Shown piece by piece: positions 39,374 through 47,355 of a stretch of 64,000 bases of DNA. The translations under genes were made by a program, and so were the position numbers. Within the stretch, counting starts at the first letter, position 1. Every line of letters begins with the position of its first letter. The notes under the pieces were generated by a model that saw only the letters and a program-made list of their open reading frames with translations, did no database searches and was not told the origin of the DNA. The stretch covers positions 3,252,501-3,316,500 of the forward strand of contig NZ_CP146986.1 in NCBI RefSeq assembly GCF_037126175.1, given 5' to 3'. The stretch is from Pseudomonas sp. RSB 5.4 (GTDB taxonomy: Bacteria > Pseudomonadota > Gammaproteobacteria > Pseudomonadales > Pseudomonadaceae).

Positions 39374-39459
39374 ATTTACCCGCAAAAGCCCTGCCCGGCT
39401 GGTGCTCATGCTCGATGAGGCCGGTGTCTGGCGGGGTCTGCCAAGGGTAAATAGCGACC

Positions 39460-40380
39460 TTGAATATTTTAGATCTCGACCACAGCCTGACCGCTCAGGC
39501 GCCGATTGCGCAACTGCTCGACAGTGGCCGCGCCAGACGCCTGGACCTGCTCGACCTCGGCCCGAAACTCCGGCTCTGGTCCAGCGAGCGTACCTGGCGA
39601 CGCTTCGCTGAACGCTTGCAGCAGCGGCCGCGGCACACCGGCCCGGCGCCGGAAATCTTCTTCGTCGGCTCCGGTGACTATCACCACCTGACCCCGGCGT
39701 TTCTTACCGATCTGCCAAGCCCCGTCAGCCTGATCCATTTCGACAATCACCCCGACTGGGTACGGTTTGCGCCGCGTCGGCATTGCGGTTCCTGGGTCAA
39801 TCAGGCGCTGAAACTGCCGAACATTCGCCGCATCGTGACCCTCGGCCCGTGCAGCGATGATTTGCAAAACCCGCAACTGAAGGGCGGCAACCTCGCGGCC
39901 TTAAAACGTGGGGTTCTGCAGCTGTTTCCGTGGCAGCACGCGCCCTCCAAAGTCTGGGGGCGGATCGGTGACGGCGCCGGGCATGAGCAACAGGAAAACA
40001 TGCTGCACTGGCACAACCTGTCGCAAGTGGACTGGACCCTGTTCCTCGACAAAATGATCGCCAGCCTGCCGACCGATGCGGTGTGGATCACCATCGACAA
40101 GGACGTGCTCGCCAGCGAAGACGCCGCCACCAACTGGGATCAGGGCGGCATGCGCCTGAACCATATGCTCCAGGCCCTGCGCGCGCTGGCGGCGAGCAAG
40201 CGGATCATCGGCATCGACATCTGCGGCGAATACGCCCGTCCGGCCTTCAGCAACGTATTCAAACGCTGGGAGGCGAAGACCGATCAGCCGCCGGCCGAGC
40301 GCTGGAGCGAGGCCGATATCCTGCGCAACTCCACCACCAATCAAGCCTTGATCGACCTGTTCGAGGAACTGTTTCCATGA
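39460..40380 (+). CDS. Arginase/ureohydrolase-fold protein of unknown substrate
   Basis: A 306-residue protein with arginase-family metal motifs: HFDNHPDW (equivalent of DAHxD) near residue 94 and TIDKDVL (equivalent of SxDxDxxDP) near residue 210, with a His pair in GSGDYHHL. The Mn-binding Asp/His pattern is kept, but the final DP is not, and the rest is unlike arginase or agmatinase. The start is TTG at 39460 (MNILDLDHSL). It overlaps the next gene by 4 bases and is the first gene of a three-gene operon with two half-size transporters. It may act on a guanidino or amide compound handled by them. Confidence 0.75.
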   Translation: MNILDLDHSLTAQAPIAQLLDSGRARRLDLLDLGPKLRLWSSERTWRRFAERLQQRPRHTGPAPEIFFVGSGDYHHLTPAFLTDLPSPVSLIHFDNHPDWVRFAPRRHCGSWVNQALKLPNIRRIVTLGPCSDDLQNPQLKGGNLAALKRGVLQLFPWQHAPSKVWGRIGDGAGHEQQENMLHWHNLSQVDWTLFLDKMIASLPTDAVWITIDKDVLASEDAATNWDQGGMRLNHMLQALRALAASKRIIGIDICGEYARPAFSNVFKRWEAKTDQPPAERWSEADILRNSTTNQALIDLFEELFP

Positions 40381-40751
40381 CTTTCACCGTGATCGTGCTG
40401 GTGGCCCTGTCCATTGTTCTGGATGTGATCGGCCAGCTGTGTTTCAAACTGGGCCTCGATCGCTTGCCGGAGCTTGAGGGTGGTTTTCGGCTTCAGGTGT
40501 TCTGGGGCCAGGTGTTCAATGCGCCGCTGCTGTGGGCAGGGATCGGCGCTTACGCGATCGAGTTTTTCGTCTGGCTCGGCGCCCTGTCGCGGGCGCCGCT
40601 GAGTCTGTTGTTTCCGGCAGCCGCGCTGGCCTATTGCGGCGTGGTGCTGGCGGGCAAACTGGTGCTCGGTGAAACCGTCAGTCGGCGGCGCTGGCTGGGC
40701 ACGCTGGTGATTACGGCGGGCGTGATGCTCGTGTGTGCCGGCCATGTCTGA
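40377..40751 (+). CDS. Half-size EamA/DMT transporter, subunit 1
   Basis: A 124-residue protein of four helices (TFTVIVLVALSIVLDVIGQL at the start; LSLLFPAAALAYCGVVLAGK in the middle). It has the SMR/EamA helix pattern with a Gln/Lys in the first helix. Its size and pairing with a second, similar gene recall ArnE/ArnF, the flippase pair for a lipid-linked aminosugar, and paired SMR exporters. The start overlaps the upstream stop (ATGA). Substrate unknown. Confidence 0.8.
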   Translation: MTFTVIVLVALSIVLDVIGQLCFKLGLDRLPELEGGFRLQVFWGQVFNAPLLWAGIGAYAIEFFVWLGALSRAPLSLLFPAAALAYCGVVLAGKLVLGETVSRRRWLGTLVITAGVMLVCAGHV

Positions 40752-40782
40752 CGCTCACCTGGAACTGCAAAGGAACGACGCA

Positions 40783-41166
40783 ATGCATTGGCTACACGGG
40801 CGCGTGGGCACCATCGTGCTCTGGGCGCTGTTGATCATTCTGGAAAGTGGCGGGCAGATCGCGAGCAAGGTCGGTGGCGATCAGTTGGGCCAGATGGACT
40901 TCACCCTGCAATGGCTGCAAGGCATCGTCATGACGCCCGGGGTGTGGGTCGCGGTTGGCTGCTACATCGGCGCGTTTTTTGTCTGGATGCTGATTCTGCG
41001 ACGCAGCAGTCTGTCGCTGGCGTTTCCCCTGAGTTCGCTGGTATTTGTCGGGGTGCTGCTGGGGTCGTGGCTGGGGCTGGGCGAGCAGATCAGTCTGCTG
41101 CACTGGATCGGCGTGGCGGTGATCATGGGCGGGATAGCCTTGCTCGCCGAGGGCGAAGAGCACTGA
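40783..41166 (+). CDS. Half-size EamA/DMT transporter, subunit 2
   Basis: A 127-residue, four-helix protein (GTIVLWALLIILESGGQIAS; LSLAFPLSSLVFVGVLLGSW). It is paralogous to the preceding subunit, sharing the SLxFPxSxLxxxGVxL pattern, and probably forms a heterodimer with it. I start at 40783, where AAAGGA is eight bases upstream; an ATG at 40744 overlapping the previous gene would add 13 residues. A Glu in the first helix (ILESGGQ) may be a proton-coupling residue, as in SMR proteins. Confidence 0.78.
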   Translation: MHWLHGRVGTIVLWALLIILESGGQIASKVGGDQLGQMDFTLQWLQGIVMTPGVWVAVGCYIGAFFVWMLILRRSSLSLAFPLSSLVFVGVLLGSWLGLGEQISLLHWIGVAVIMGGIALLAEGEEH

Positions 41167-41176
41167 AATCCCCCGG

Positions 41177-41246
41177 TAGGAGCTGCCGCAGGCTGTGATC
41201 TTTGCTTTTCAAGATCAAAAGATCGCAGCCTTCGGCAGCTCCTGCA
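41177..41246. repeat. REP pair, family C
   Basis: TAGGAGCTGCCGCAGGCTGT and GCAGCCTTCGGCAGCTCCTG are inverted, separated by GATCTTT-type arms that also pair. Lies at the convergent transporter-desaturase junction. Confidence 0.88.
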
Positions 41247-41254
41247 CAGAGCAG

Positions 41255-42127
41255 TCAGGCGTCAGGCTTTTGGTGGTTCAGCAGGAAGCCCAAACCGTGC
41301 GCCAGCGGAATATCCTTCACCCCCGCTTCCTGCTGTTGCCGGGCGATCTGCCGGTGATAGGCCTTGACCTGAGTCCAGTGCATTTTCGGCCGGTAGTGGT
41401 GCTCGGCGTGATAACCGTTGTTCATCCACAACAGGTTGTACAGCGGGCTGTAGGCACTCACGCCCCAGGCAATCGGCAAGTCCGGGTTGCCGCCAAAATG
41501 CTCGTAGTAACCGTTGAGCGATGACAGTGCCTGGCCCAGATACCAGAACGGCAACAACACCAGCACCGCCTGCCAGTCATACACCGCCAGCAACAGATAA
41601 AACGCCACCGTCACATAAATCTCGACCTGGACCCAACGTGCATCCTTCGGGCGTTTGCGGCGCATTTCGTTGTAGATCGGCTTGGGGTCGTCGCGGAAAA
41701 AACTCAGGAAGGTGTAGGCCCAGGGATTCTCCGGCTGACCGTTCTTGCCGCGCAGATAGATCGACAGCGGATCAATGGTCTTGCCGTCCGGCCCCGGCAG
41801 ATCCGAATTGCCCCGGTGATGGCGGTTGTGGATATCGCGATAGAGGGTTTGCGAAAAACCGATGGTCACCGACAACAGCAGATCGAACGCCCGGTTCAGC
41901 CACGTCGGGGTGAAGTAGGCGTTGTGAATCTGGTTGTGGGAAATGCTGTTGATGCTCCACGACAGGCTGATCGCATAGCCCAGCGCCAGCGGCACGAAGG
42001 CCCACCACGACAGGTCGTGGAAGGCCGCAACCAGCCACAGGACGAAAGCGAAATGGGCCAGGCCCGAAGCGATGGGGATCAGATCCCACAACGAATGAGC
42101 CAGCAGACGATAAGCAGGGCGAGCCAT
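41255..42127 (-). CDS. Membrane fatty-acid desaturase/hydroxylase family protein
   Basis: A 290-residue membrane di-iron enzyme. The three His boxes are clear: HNQIH (HxxxH), HNRHH (HxxHH) and HAEHH (HxxHH). Hydrophobic pairs lie before the first box and between the second and third. The start at 42127 (MARPAYRLLAHSLW) has AGGA eight bases upstream. It lies 72 bases after mipA on the same strand and is probably cotranscribed. The family acts on acyl chains or similar hydrocarbons; substrate is unknown. Confidence 0.85.
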   Translation of the reverse strand: MARPAYRLLAHSLWDLIPIASGLAHFAFVLWLVAAFHDLSWWAFVPLALGYAISLSWSINSISHNQIHNAYFTPTWLNRAFDLLLSVTIGFSQTLYRDIHNRHHRGNSDLPGPDGKTIDPLSIYLRGKNGQPENPWAYTFLSFFRDDPKPIYNEMRRKRPKDARWVQVEIYVTVAFYLLLAVYDWQAVLVLLPFWYLGQALSSLNGYYEHFGGNPDLPIAWGVSAYSPLYNLLWMNNGYHAEHHYRPKMHWTQVKAYHRQIARQQQEAGVKDIPLAHGLGFLLNHQKPDA

Positions 42128-42199
42128 GAAGAACATCCTGAAGGAATGGATTCGACATGGCTGTCTGCAAACCGCAGACCAATTCGCCCGCGCGCCTGA

Positions 42200-42961
42200 T
42201 CAGTCGAACTTGTAGGCGATGGCCGCCTGCACTTCGCCCTGATTGGTATCACCCACCGCTTTGACGATGCTGCTGTCCGCCGCCGAGCGGGTCAGGTGTA
42301 TCCAGCTCGCGCTGGTGACCAGCGACCAATGCTGCGCCAGGGGAAACTCGAAGCTTTGGGTCAGCGCCACGTTCTGTAAACCGCCGCCGGCGTTGTACGC
42401 GCGGATGCCCGAGGCCTGCGCCTCGCTGTCGCTGACACCGAAGAAGGTCTGCGTGCCCTGCGCATCAGCGAAATGCGCGGTCAGGTTGCTGCTGCCAATC
42501 ACCCCGCCGCCCAGTGGATAACCGATTTCACCGCCCACTTTGGCAAACACGCCGCCCTGACCGCTGCCACCGCCGACGGCCTGGCCGACGAAGGCGAACA
42601 CGCGCCAGAAATCGGCCGGGGCGTACTGCACGAAGCCGCCAGCCTCGGCCATGTCGGGCACATCACGCAAGCCGCGCAACTCGCCGTTGGCAGTGCGCCC
42701 GGAGAGGTAATTGATGTACGGCCCGGCGCTGAAGCCGTTGCTTTTCAAGGCGCTCCAGGTCAGGCCGTCGTCGGTGCCGAGGCTGACATCGCCCCAGTCC
42801 AGATCGAGATACGGTATCGGCCGGGTTTCGTAGCGGCTGCCGGTGGGATCATGAGGTTGGTAACTCAGTCCCAGGCCGGCTTCGCCGGTGATGCCATCCG
42901 CCAGCGCAGCCCCGGAAAAACAGGCCAGTGCGGTCATTAACGCCAGTGTATTCCTCTGCAT
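42200..42961 (-). CDS. MipA/OmpV family outer-membrane protein
   Basis: A 253-residue protein with a signal peptide (to about residue 21, GAALA) and alternating beta strands ending in AAIAYKFD, an outer-membrane C-terminus. GEAGLGLSYQPHDPTGSRYE and ETRPIPYLDLDWGDVSLGTD fit the MipA/OmpV family (scaffold for peptidoglycan hydrolase MltA in E. coli; other members respond to polycations). It is divergent from the HAD-aminotransferase operon and shares its 230-base control region. Confidence 0.85.
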   Translation of the reverse strand: MQRNTLALMTALACFSGAALADGITGEAGLGLSYQPHDPTGSRYETRPIPYLDLDWGDVSLGTDDGLTWSALKSNGFSAGPYINYLSGRTANGELRGLRDVPDMAEAGGFVQYAPADFWRVFAFVGQAVGGGSGQGGVFAKVGGEIGYPLGGGVIGSSNLTAHFADAQGTQTFFGVSDSEAQASGIRAYNAGGGLQNVALTQSFEFPLAQHWSLVTSASWIHLTRSAADSSIVKAVGDTNQGEVQAAIAYKFD

Positions 42962-43032
42962 GAGGCCATTCCTTTTCTGAACTTGCGCGCATCAATCCCC
43001 GGATAGAGCCCTTGGCGCAAGCACTCATGTTG

Positions 43033-43050
43033 TTTGTAGCAAGCTACAAA
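43033..43050. promoter_or_regulatory. Perfect palindrome, candidate activator site for the HAD-aminotransferase operon
   Basis: TTTGTAGC-AA-GCTACAAA has 8-bp perfect arms; a third copy TTGTAGC lies at 43053-43059. Its centre is about 72 bases upstream of the -24 element of the sigma-54-like promoter, a usual place for an NtrC-class enhancer. The likely binder is the response regulator encoded at the end of the operon. Confidence 0.6.
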
Positions 43051-43112
43051 AATTGTAGCTCCACTTCACGAAAACCATGCATAGGCCCCGCCATTACGGG
43101 GTTTTGCAGATT

Positions 43113-43127
43113 TGGCACAGTCCCTGC
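43113..43127 (+). promoter_or_regulatory. Candidate sigma-54 promoter of the HAD-aminotransferase operon
   Basis: TGGCACAGTCCCTGC keeps the GG and GC dinucleotides at the right spacing and matches TGGCACG-N4-TTGC except at two positions. The first ATG is about 65 bases downstream of the -12 element. Confidence 0.65.
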
Positions 43128-43191
43128 TCCCACCCTTGCCAGGCGCAGACCGCGCACCCTGACAACTGCCTCGACCCAACAGGTACTGCAG

Positions 43192-43902
43192 ATGATTGAC
43201 TGGCATATCGTGTGTGATTTCGACGGGACGATCACCCGTACCGACGTAATCGACAGCATCCTTGAACGCTTCGCCGACCCGAGCTGGGAGGCCATCGAAA
43301 ACGAATGGCTGGAGGGCCAGATCGGTTCCCGTGAATGCCTCAGCCGTCAGTTGGCGCTGATCAAGGCCACGCCTGCGCAACTGCTCGAATTCTTCGACAG
43401 CATCGACATCGACCCGGACTTCCCCGACTTCGTCGACCACGTGATCGGCCTCGGCGCTTCGCTGGAAGTGGTCAGCGACGGCATCGAACAAGGCATCGCG
43501 CGGATTCTGGCGCGCAACTACGTGACGCTGCTGCCGATCCTCGCCAACCGCCTGCGCCAGATCGATCACGACAAATGGCGCATCGATTTCCCTTACGCCA
43601 GTGACGCCTGCCGCGCGGCCTCCGGCAACTGCAAATGCAAATCCACCCCCAGCAGCAAACGCGTGCTGGTGATCGGTGACGGCCAGTCCGACATGTGCGT
43701 GGCGTCCACCGCCGATTTCGTCTTCGCCAAGGACCGCCTGGCCGAGCACTGCGAGCGCAACGGCATCGCCTACGCGCGCTTCGACAGCTTCGCCGAACTG
43801 CCGCAACTGCTGGCCCGCCTGCCTCTGGCCCCGGCCGCCAACGCCGTCAATTTCAGCACCGAATCCACTTCTGAAGCACAGGAAACCCTGCACCATGTCT
43901 GA
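43192..43902 (+). CDS. MtnX-like HAD-IB family phosphatase
   Basis: A 236-residue HAD hydrolase: motif I CDFDGTITRTD (nucleophile Asp9), motif II VVSDG, and motif IV VIGDGQSDMCVA. A Cys-rich insert (ACRAASGNCKCKS) near residue 140 is unusual and could bind metal. It resembles MtnX/SerB-type phosphatases, which act on small phosphomonoesters. No other methionine-salvage gene is here, so that role is not supported. First gene of a six-gene operon; it overlaps the aminotransferase by 8 bases. Confidence 0.85.
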   Translation: MIDWHIVCDFDGTITRTDVIDSILERFADPSWEAIENEWLEGQIGSRECLSRQLALIKATPAQLLEFFDSIDIDPDFPDFVDHVIGLGASLEVVSDGIEQGIARILARNYVTLLPILANRLRQIDHDKWRIDFPYASDACRAASGNCKCKSTPSSKRVLVIGDGQSDMCVASTADFVFAKDRLAEHCERNGIAYARFDSFAELPQLLARLPLAPAANAVNFSTESTSEAQETLHHV

Positions 43903-45289
43903 TATCCGCATTGCGACAGCCGAAGACAAAGTCCTTCTGGAAAAAGAAGCCAAATACTGCTCCTACGGCGACACCGTTCACTACATCGAACCGCCGCGCA
44001 TCTTCAGCCGCTGCGAAGGCTCCTACGTCTGGGACACCGAAGATCAGGCCTACCTCGACCTGCAAATGTGGTACTCGGCGGTCAACTTCGGTTACGCCAA
44101 CCCGCGGCTGAACAATGCGCTCAAGCAACAGATCGACACCCTGCCGCAGATTGCCAGTCAATACCTGCACAAAGGCAAGATCGAGCTCTCGGAAATGATC
44201 GCGGTCGATGCCAAGAACAAGTTCGGCCTCGACGGTCGGGTGCACTTCAACGTCGGCGGTTCGCAGTCGATCGAGGACTCGCTGAAAGTCGTGCGTAACG
44301 CCACCAACGGCAAGAGCCTGATGTTCGCCTTCGAGGGCGGTTACCACGGGCGCACCCTCGGTGCGTCGTCAATCACCTCCAGCTACCGCTATCGCCGCCG
44401 CTACGGTCACTTCGGTGAGCGTGCGCAGTTCATCCCGTTCCCGTATCACTTCCGCGGTCCGAAAGGCATGACCAAGGAAGAGTACGGCAGTCACTGCGTG
44501 CAGCAATTCGCGCGGTTGTTCGAGACCGAATACAACGGCGTCTGGGACCCGAAAGTCGGCCAGAGCGAATACGCCGCGTTCTACGTCGAGCCGATCCAGG
44601 GCACCGGCGGCTACGTGATCCCGCCGATGAACTTCTACAGCGAACTCAAGCACGTGCTGGATCAGCACGGCATCCTGATGGTGGTCGACGAAATCCAGAT
44701 GGGTTTCTATCGCACCGGCAAGCTGTGGTCGATCGAACACTTTGACGTCAAACCCGACGTGATCGTCTTCGGCAAAGCGCTGACCAACGGCCTCAACCCG
44801 CTGGGCGGCATCTGGGCCCGTGAAGAGCTGATCAACCCGAAAGTCTTCCCGCCAGGCTCGACCCACTCCACCTTCGCCTCCAACCCGCTGGGCACTGCGG
44901 TGGGTCTGGAAATGTTCAAGATGACCAGCGAAGTCGATTACGGCGCGATGGTCATGGCCAAGGGCAAATACTTCCTCGAAGGCCTGCAGGATCTGAAAAA
45001 ACGCTACCCGATCATTGGCGATGTCGACGGTCTGGGCCTGGCGCTGCGTTGCGAGATCTGCACCGAGGACGGCTTCACCCCGGACAAGGCCACTCTGGAT
45101 TACATGGTCGAAGAAGGCATGAAGGGCGACATCGAAATCGACGGTCGTCGCCTCGGTCTGATCCTCGACGTGGGCGGCTACTACAAGAACGTCATCACCC
45201 TGGCACCGTCGCTGGAAATCAGCTATCCGGAAATCGATCTGGGCCTGGCCCTGCTCGACCGCCTGCTGCATCGGGCGATGAAACGATGA
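43895..45289 (+). CDS. Class III PLP-dependent aminotransferase
   Basis: A 464-residue fold-type I aminotransferase of the ornithine/GABA/diaminobutyrate class. Lys294 in VFGKALTNG should bind PLP, with Asp265 in VVDEIQMGFYRTG; FNVGGSQSIEDSLKVVRNA and FEGGYHGRTLGASS hold the phosphate-binding region. It transfers an amino group to or from the end carbon of an amine or amino acid. Start ATG 43895 lies within the HAD gene's end, and its own stop overlaps the hydrolase start (ATGA). Substrate unknown. Confidence 0.9.
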   Translation: MSDIRIATAEDKVLLEKEAKYCSYGDTVHYIEPPRIFSRCEGSYVWDTEDQAYLDLQMWYSAVNFGYANPRLNNALKQQIDTLPQIASQYLHKGKIELSEMIAVDAKNKFGLDGRVHFNVGGSQSIEDSLKVVRNATNGKSLMFAFEGGYHGRTLGASSITSSYRYRRRYGHFGERAQFIPFPYHFRGPKGMTKEEYGSHCVQQFARLFETEYNGVWDPKVGQSEYAAFYVEPIQGTGGYVIPPMNFYSELKHVLDQHGILMVVDEIQMGFYRTGKLWSIEHFDVKPDVIVFGKALTNGLNPLGGIWAREELINPKVFPPGSTHSTFASNPLGTAVGLEMFKMTSEVDYGAMVMAKGKYFLEGLQDLKKRYPIIGDVDGLGLALRCEICTEDGFTPDKATLDYMVEEGMKGDIEIDGRRLGLILDVGGYYKNVITLAPSLEISYPEIDLGLALLDRLLHRAMKR

Positions 45290-46161
45290 TCGACGCAGAG
45301 ATCGATATGGGCGAAGGCAACGCCGGTTTCGTTCTCGGCGACGGGGAGGTCGCGGTGCTGTTGATCCACGGCCTCACCGGCACCCCGACGGAGTTGCGTC
45401 GGGTGGCCGTGGGCCTGGCGAAAGCCGGGCACACGGTCTATGTGCCGACCCTGGCCGGGCACTGCGGCGGCAATGCCGACCTGCAAGCCACCGGCTGGCG
45501 CGACTGGTACGAAAGCGCACGCAACACCTTCGTCGGTGTACGCCGCAAACACCACAAGGTGTATGTCGGTGGTTTGTCCATGGGCGCCGTGCTGTCGATG
45601 TACCTGGCCGCCGAACACCCGGGACAGATCGAGGGTTTGCTGCTGTATTCGACCACCCTGCGCTACGACGGCTGGAGCATCAACAAACTGGCGTTCCTCA
45701 CCCCGTTGCTGATGAAAATCCCGTTCGGCGTGCACCTGTGCAGTTTCGAAGAAAAGCCGCCCTACGGCATCAAGAACGAGCGCCTGCGGGCCATCGTCGA
45801 ACGCCAGATGAAAGAAGGTCAGAGCAGTCAGGCCGGGTTGCTGACCATGGAAGGCGTCACGGTGCGCGAACTGCACCGGCTAAACGCCGTGGTGAAAAAA
45901 CGCATGCCGTCGATCACCACGCCGGCGCTGGTGTTGCACTCCATCGAAGACGACATCACCAGCCGCTGGAATGCCGATTACGTCGAACGCAAGCTCGGCG
46001 GACCGGTGACCAAAGTGTTGCTCGACGACTGCTATCACATGATCACGGTCGACCTGCAGTACCGCCGTGTCGTGGAGTTGAGCATCGACTTCATACAGCG
46101 ACGCTTCATGCAGCAGATCAGCAGCCCAGTTGCGCCGCTGGAGTACCGGCAACTGGCTTGA
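45286..46161 (+). CDS. Alpha/beta hydrolase, carboxylesterase-like
   Basis: A 291-residue cytoplasmic hydrolase of the Est30/monoacylglycerol-lipase-like type. The oxyanion region is LLIHGLTGTPTELRR; the nucleophile Ser98 is in GLSMGA; the triad probably finishes with Asp in HSIEDDITS and His in DDCYHMIT. No signal peptide. It is translationally coupled to the aminotransferase. It could release a product from a thioester or ester, but the substrate cannot be told. Confidence 0.87.
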   Translation: MIDAEIDMGEGNAGFVLGDGEVAVLLIHGLTGTPTELRRVAVGLAKAGHTVYVPTLAGHCGGNADLQATGWRDWYESARNTFVGVRRKHHKVYVGGLSMGAVLSMYLAAEHPGQIEGLLLYSTTLRYDGWSINKLAFLTPLLMKIPFGVHLCSFEEKPPYGIKNERLRAIVERQMKEGQSSQAGLLTMEGVTVRELHRLNAVVKKRMPSITTPALVLHSIEDDITSRWNADYVERKLGGPVTKVLLDDCYHMITVDLQYRRVVELSIDFIQRRFMQQISSPVAPLEYRQLA

Positions 46162-46227
46162 GCAGTTGCCGGCAGACTTCCTGCGACACAGGCCGAACAC
46201 CACGACTCGCCGACATAAGGAAACGAC

Positions 46228-47355
46228 GTGACCACCGCTCAAGCCTTCTCAACGATCGAAGCGATCGACCGCTGCGCCTGGAATGACTGCTTCGTCGATG
46301 AGCTGGAGGACTGGGATTACTATCGCGCCGTTGAACGCGCCGGCATTGACGGCTTTCACTGGCGCTACCTGACGCTGCACGAGGACGGCCGCCTGATCGC
46401 GGCCACCGTGGCGTTCATCACGGCCTACTCACTCGATACCACGCTGCAGGGCGCGGGCAAACGCGTCAGTCAATGGCTACGCCGACATCTGCCACGGCTG
46501 TTCGACATCCGTCTGTACGCCCTCGGCTCGCCGGTGGCCGAGCAGTGCCATGTCGGCACGGCTTCGCACATTGCGCCGACGCACCGCCCGTCACTGCTCC
46601 GTCAGTTGCTGGAGCTGGCAAGACAGGATGCCGAACACGCCGGGATCGGCCTGTTCGCGGTGAAGGATGCCTCGCATCGCGATCCACAGTGGCTGGAAGT
46701 CTGTCAGCAGGCCGGCCTGCAAAGCATGCCCGGGTTGCCCGGTGCCGAACTGCCGATCAGCTTCGCCTCGGTGGACGCTTATCTGGGTAGCCTGGGGAAA
46801 TCCACGCGCAAGGATCTGCGCCGAATCTTGCGCAACCAGGGGCCGCGTACGGAATGGCGACGCTCGGTGCACGACTTGCTGCCGCGCATGATGGAACTCT
46901 ACGAAGCCACCCTCGCCCGCAGCGATCTGGCCTTCGAATGCCTGCCTGCGGCGTACTTTCGCGAAGTCCTCAATCACCTCGATAATCGGTCGGCGTGCGT
47001 GCTCTATTGGGTCGGCGACGAACTGGTGGCGTTCAATCTGGTATTGCTCGACGGGCAGCGGTTGGTCGACAAGTTTTTTGCCCACGATCTGGCCCGCACG
47101 CGGCAGTACAATCTTTACACCCGTAGCTGGCTGGAAAATGTCGACTACTGTATTGAGCACAAACTGGCGATCTATGTGTGCGGGCAGGCCGGCTATGCCA
47201 GTAAGCTGCGCCTGGGCTGCTCGTTTGTCGGTAACACCGTGTTCTTCCGCCATCGCAATCCACTGTTCGACCAACTGTTGCGTCTGGTGAAAATATTCGT
47301 CCGCCCGGATCGCAGCGATCCGGCCCTGGCAGCTGCAATAAGCGAAATCCAATGA
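46228..47355 (+). CDS. GNAT/FemAB-like N-acyltransferase
   Basis: A 375-residue protein read as the acyltransferase group related to FemAB and GNAT_6 folds. The second half carries the signature-like LGKSTRKDLRRILRNQ, YWVGDELVAFNLVLLDGQR and ARTRQYNLYTRSWLENVDYC. Such enzymes transfer acyl or aminoacyl groups to amines. Start is GTG 46228 with AAGGA six bases ahead. It overlaps the kinase gene by 4 bases, and the gap from the hydrolase is 66 bases. Donor and acceptor are unknown. Confidence 0.75.
   Translation: MTTAQAFSTIEAIDRCAWNDCFVDELEDWDYYRAVERAGIDGFHWRYLTLHEDGRLIAATVAFITAYSLDTTLQGAGKRVSQWLRRHLPRLFDIRLYALGSPVAEQCHVGTASHIAPTHRPSLLRQLLELARQDAEHAGIGLFAVKDASHRDPQWLEVCQQAGLQSMPGLPGAELPISFASVDAYLGSLGKSTRKDLRRILRNQGPRTEWRRSVHDLLPRMMELYEATLARSDLAFECLPAAYFREVLNHLDNRSACVLYWVGDELVAFNLVLLDGQRLVDKFFAHDLARTRQYNLYTRSWLENVDYCIEHKLAIYVCGQAGYASKLRLGCSFVGNTVFFRHRNPLFDQLLRLVKIFVRPDRSDPALAAAISEIQ

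Noticed and set aside
39350..39459. Guanidine riboswitch before the arginase-like gene
   Set aside because: No ykkC-type or paired ACGR hairpin structure could be found; the sigma-54-like site explains the leader better.
43192..43902. Methionine-salvage role for the MtnX-like phosphatase
   Set aside because: No mtnA, mtnB, mtnC or mtnD neighbours; the genes around it point to a different pathway.
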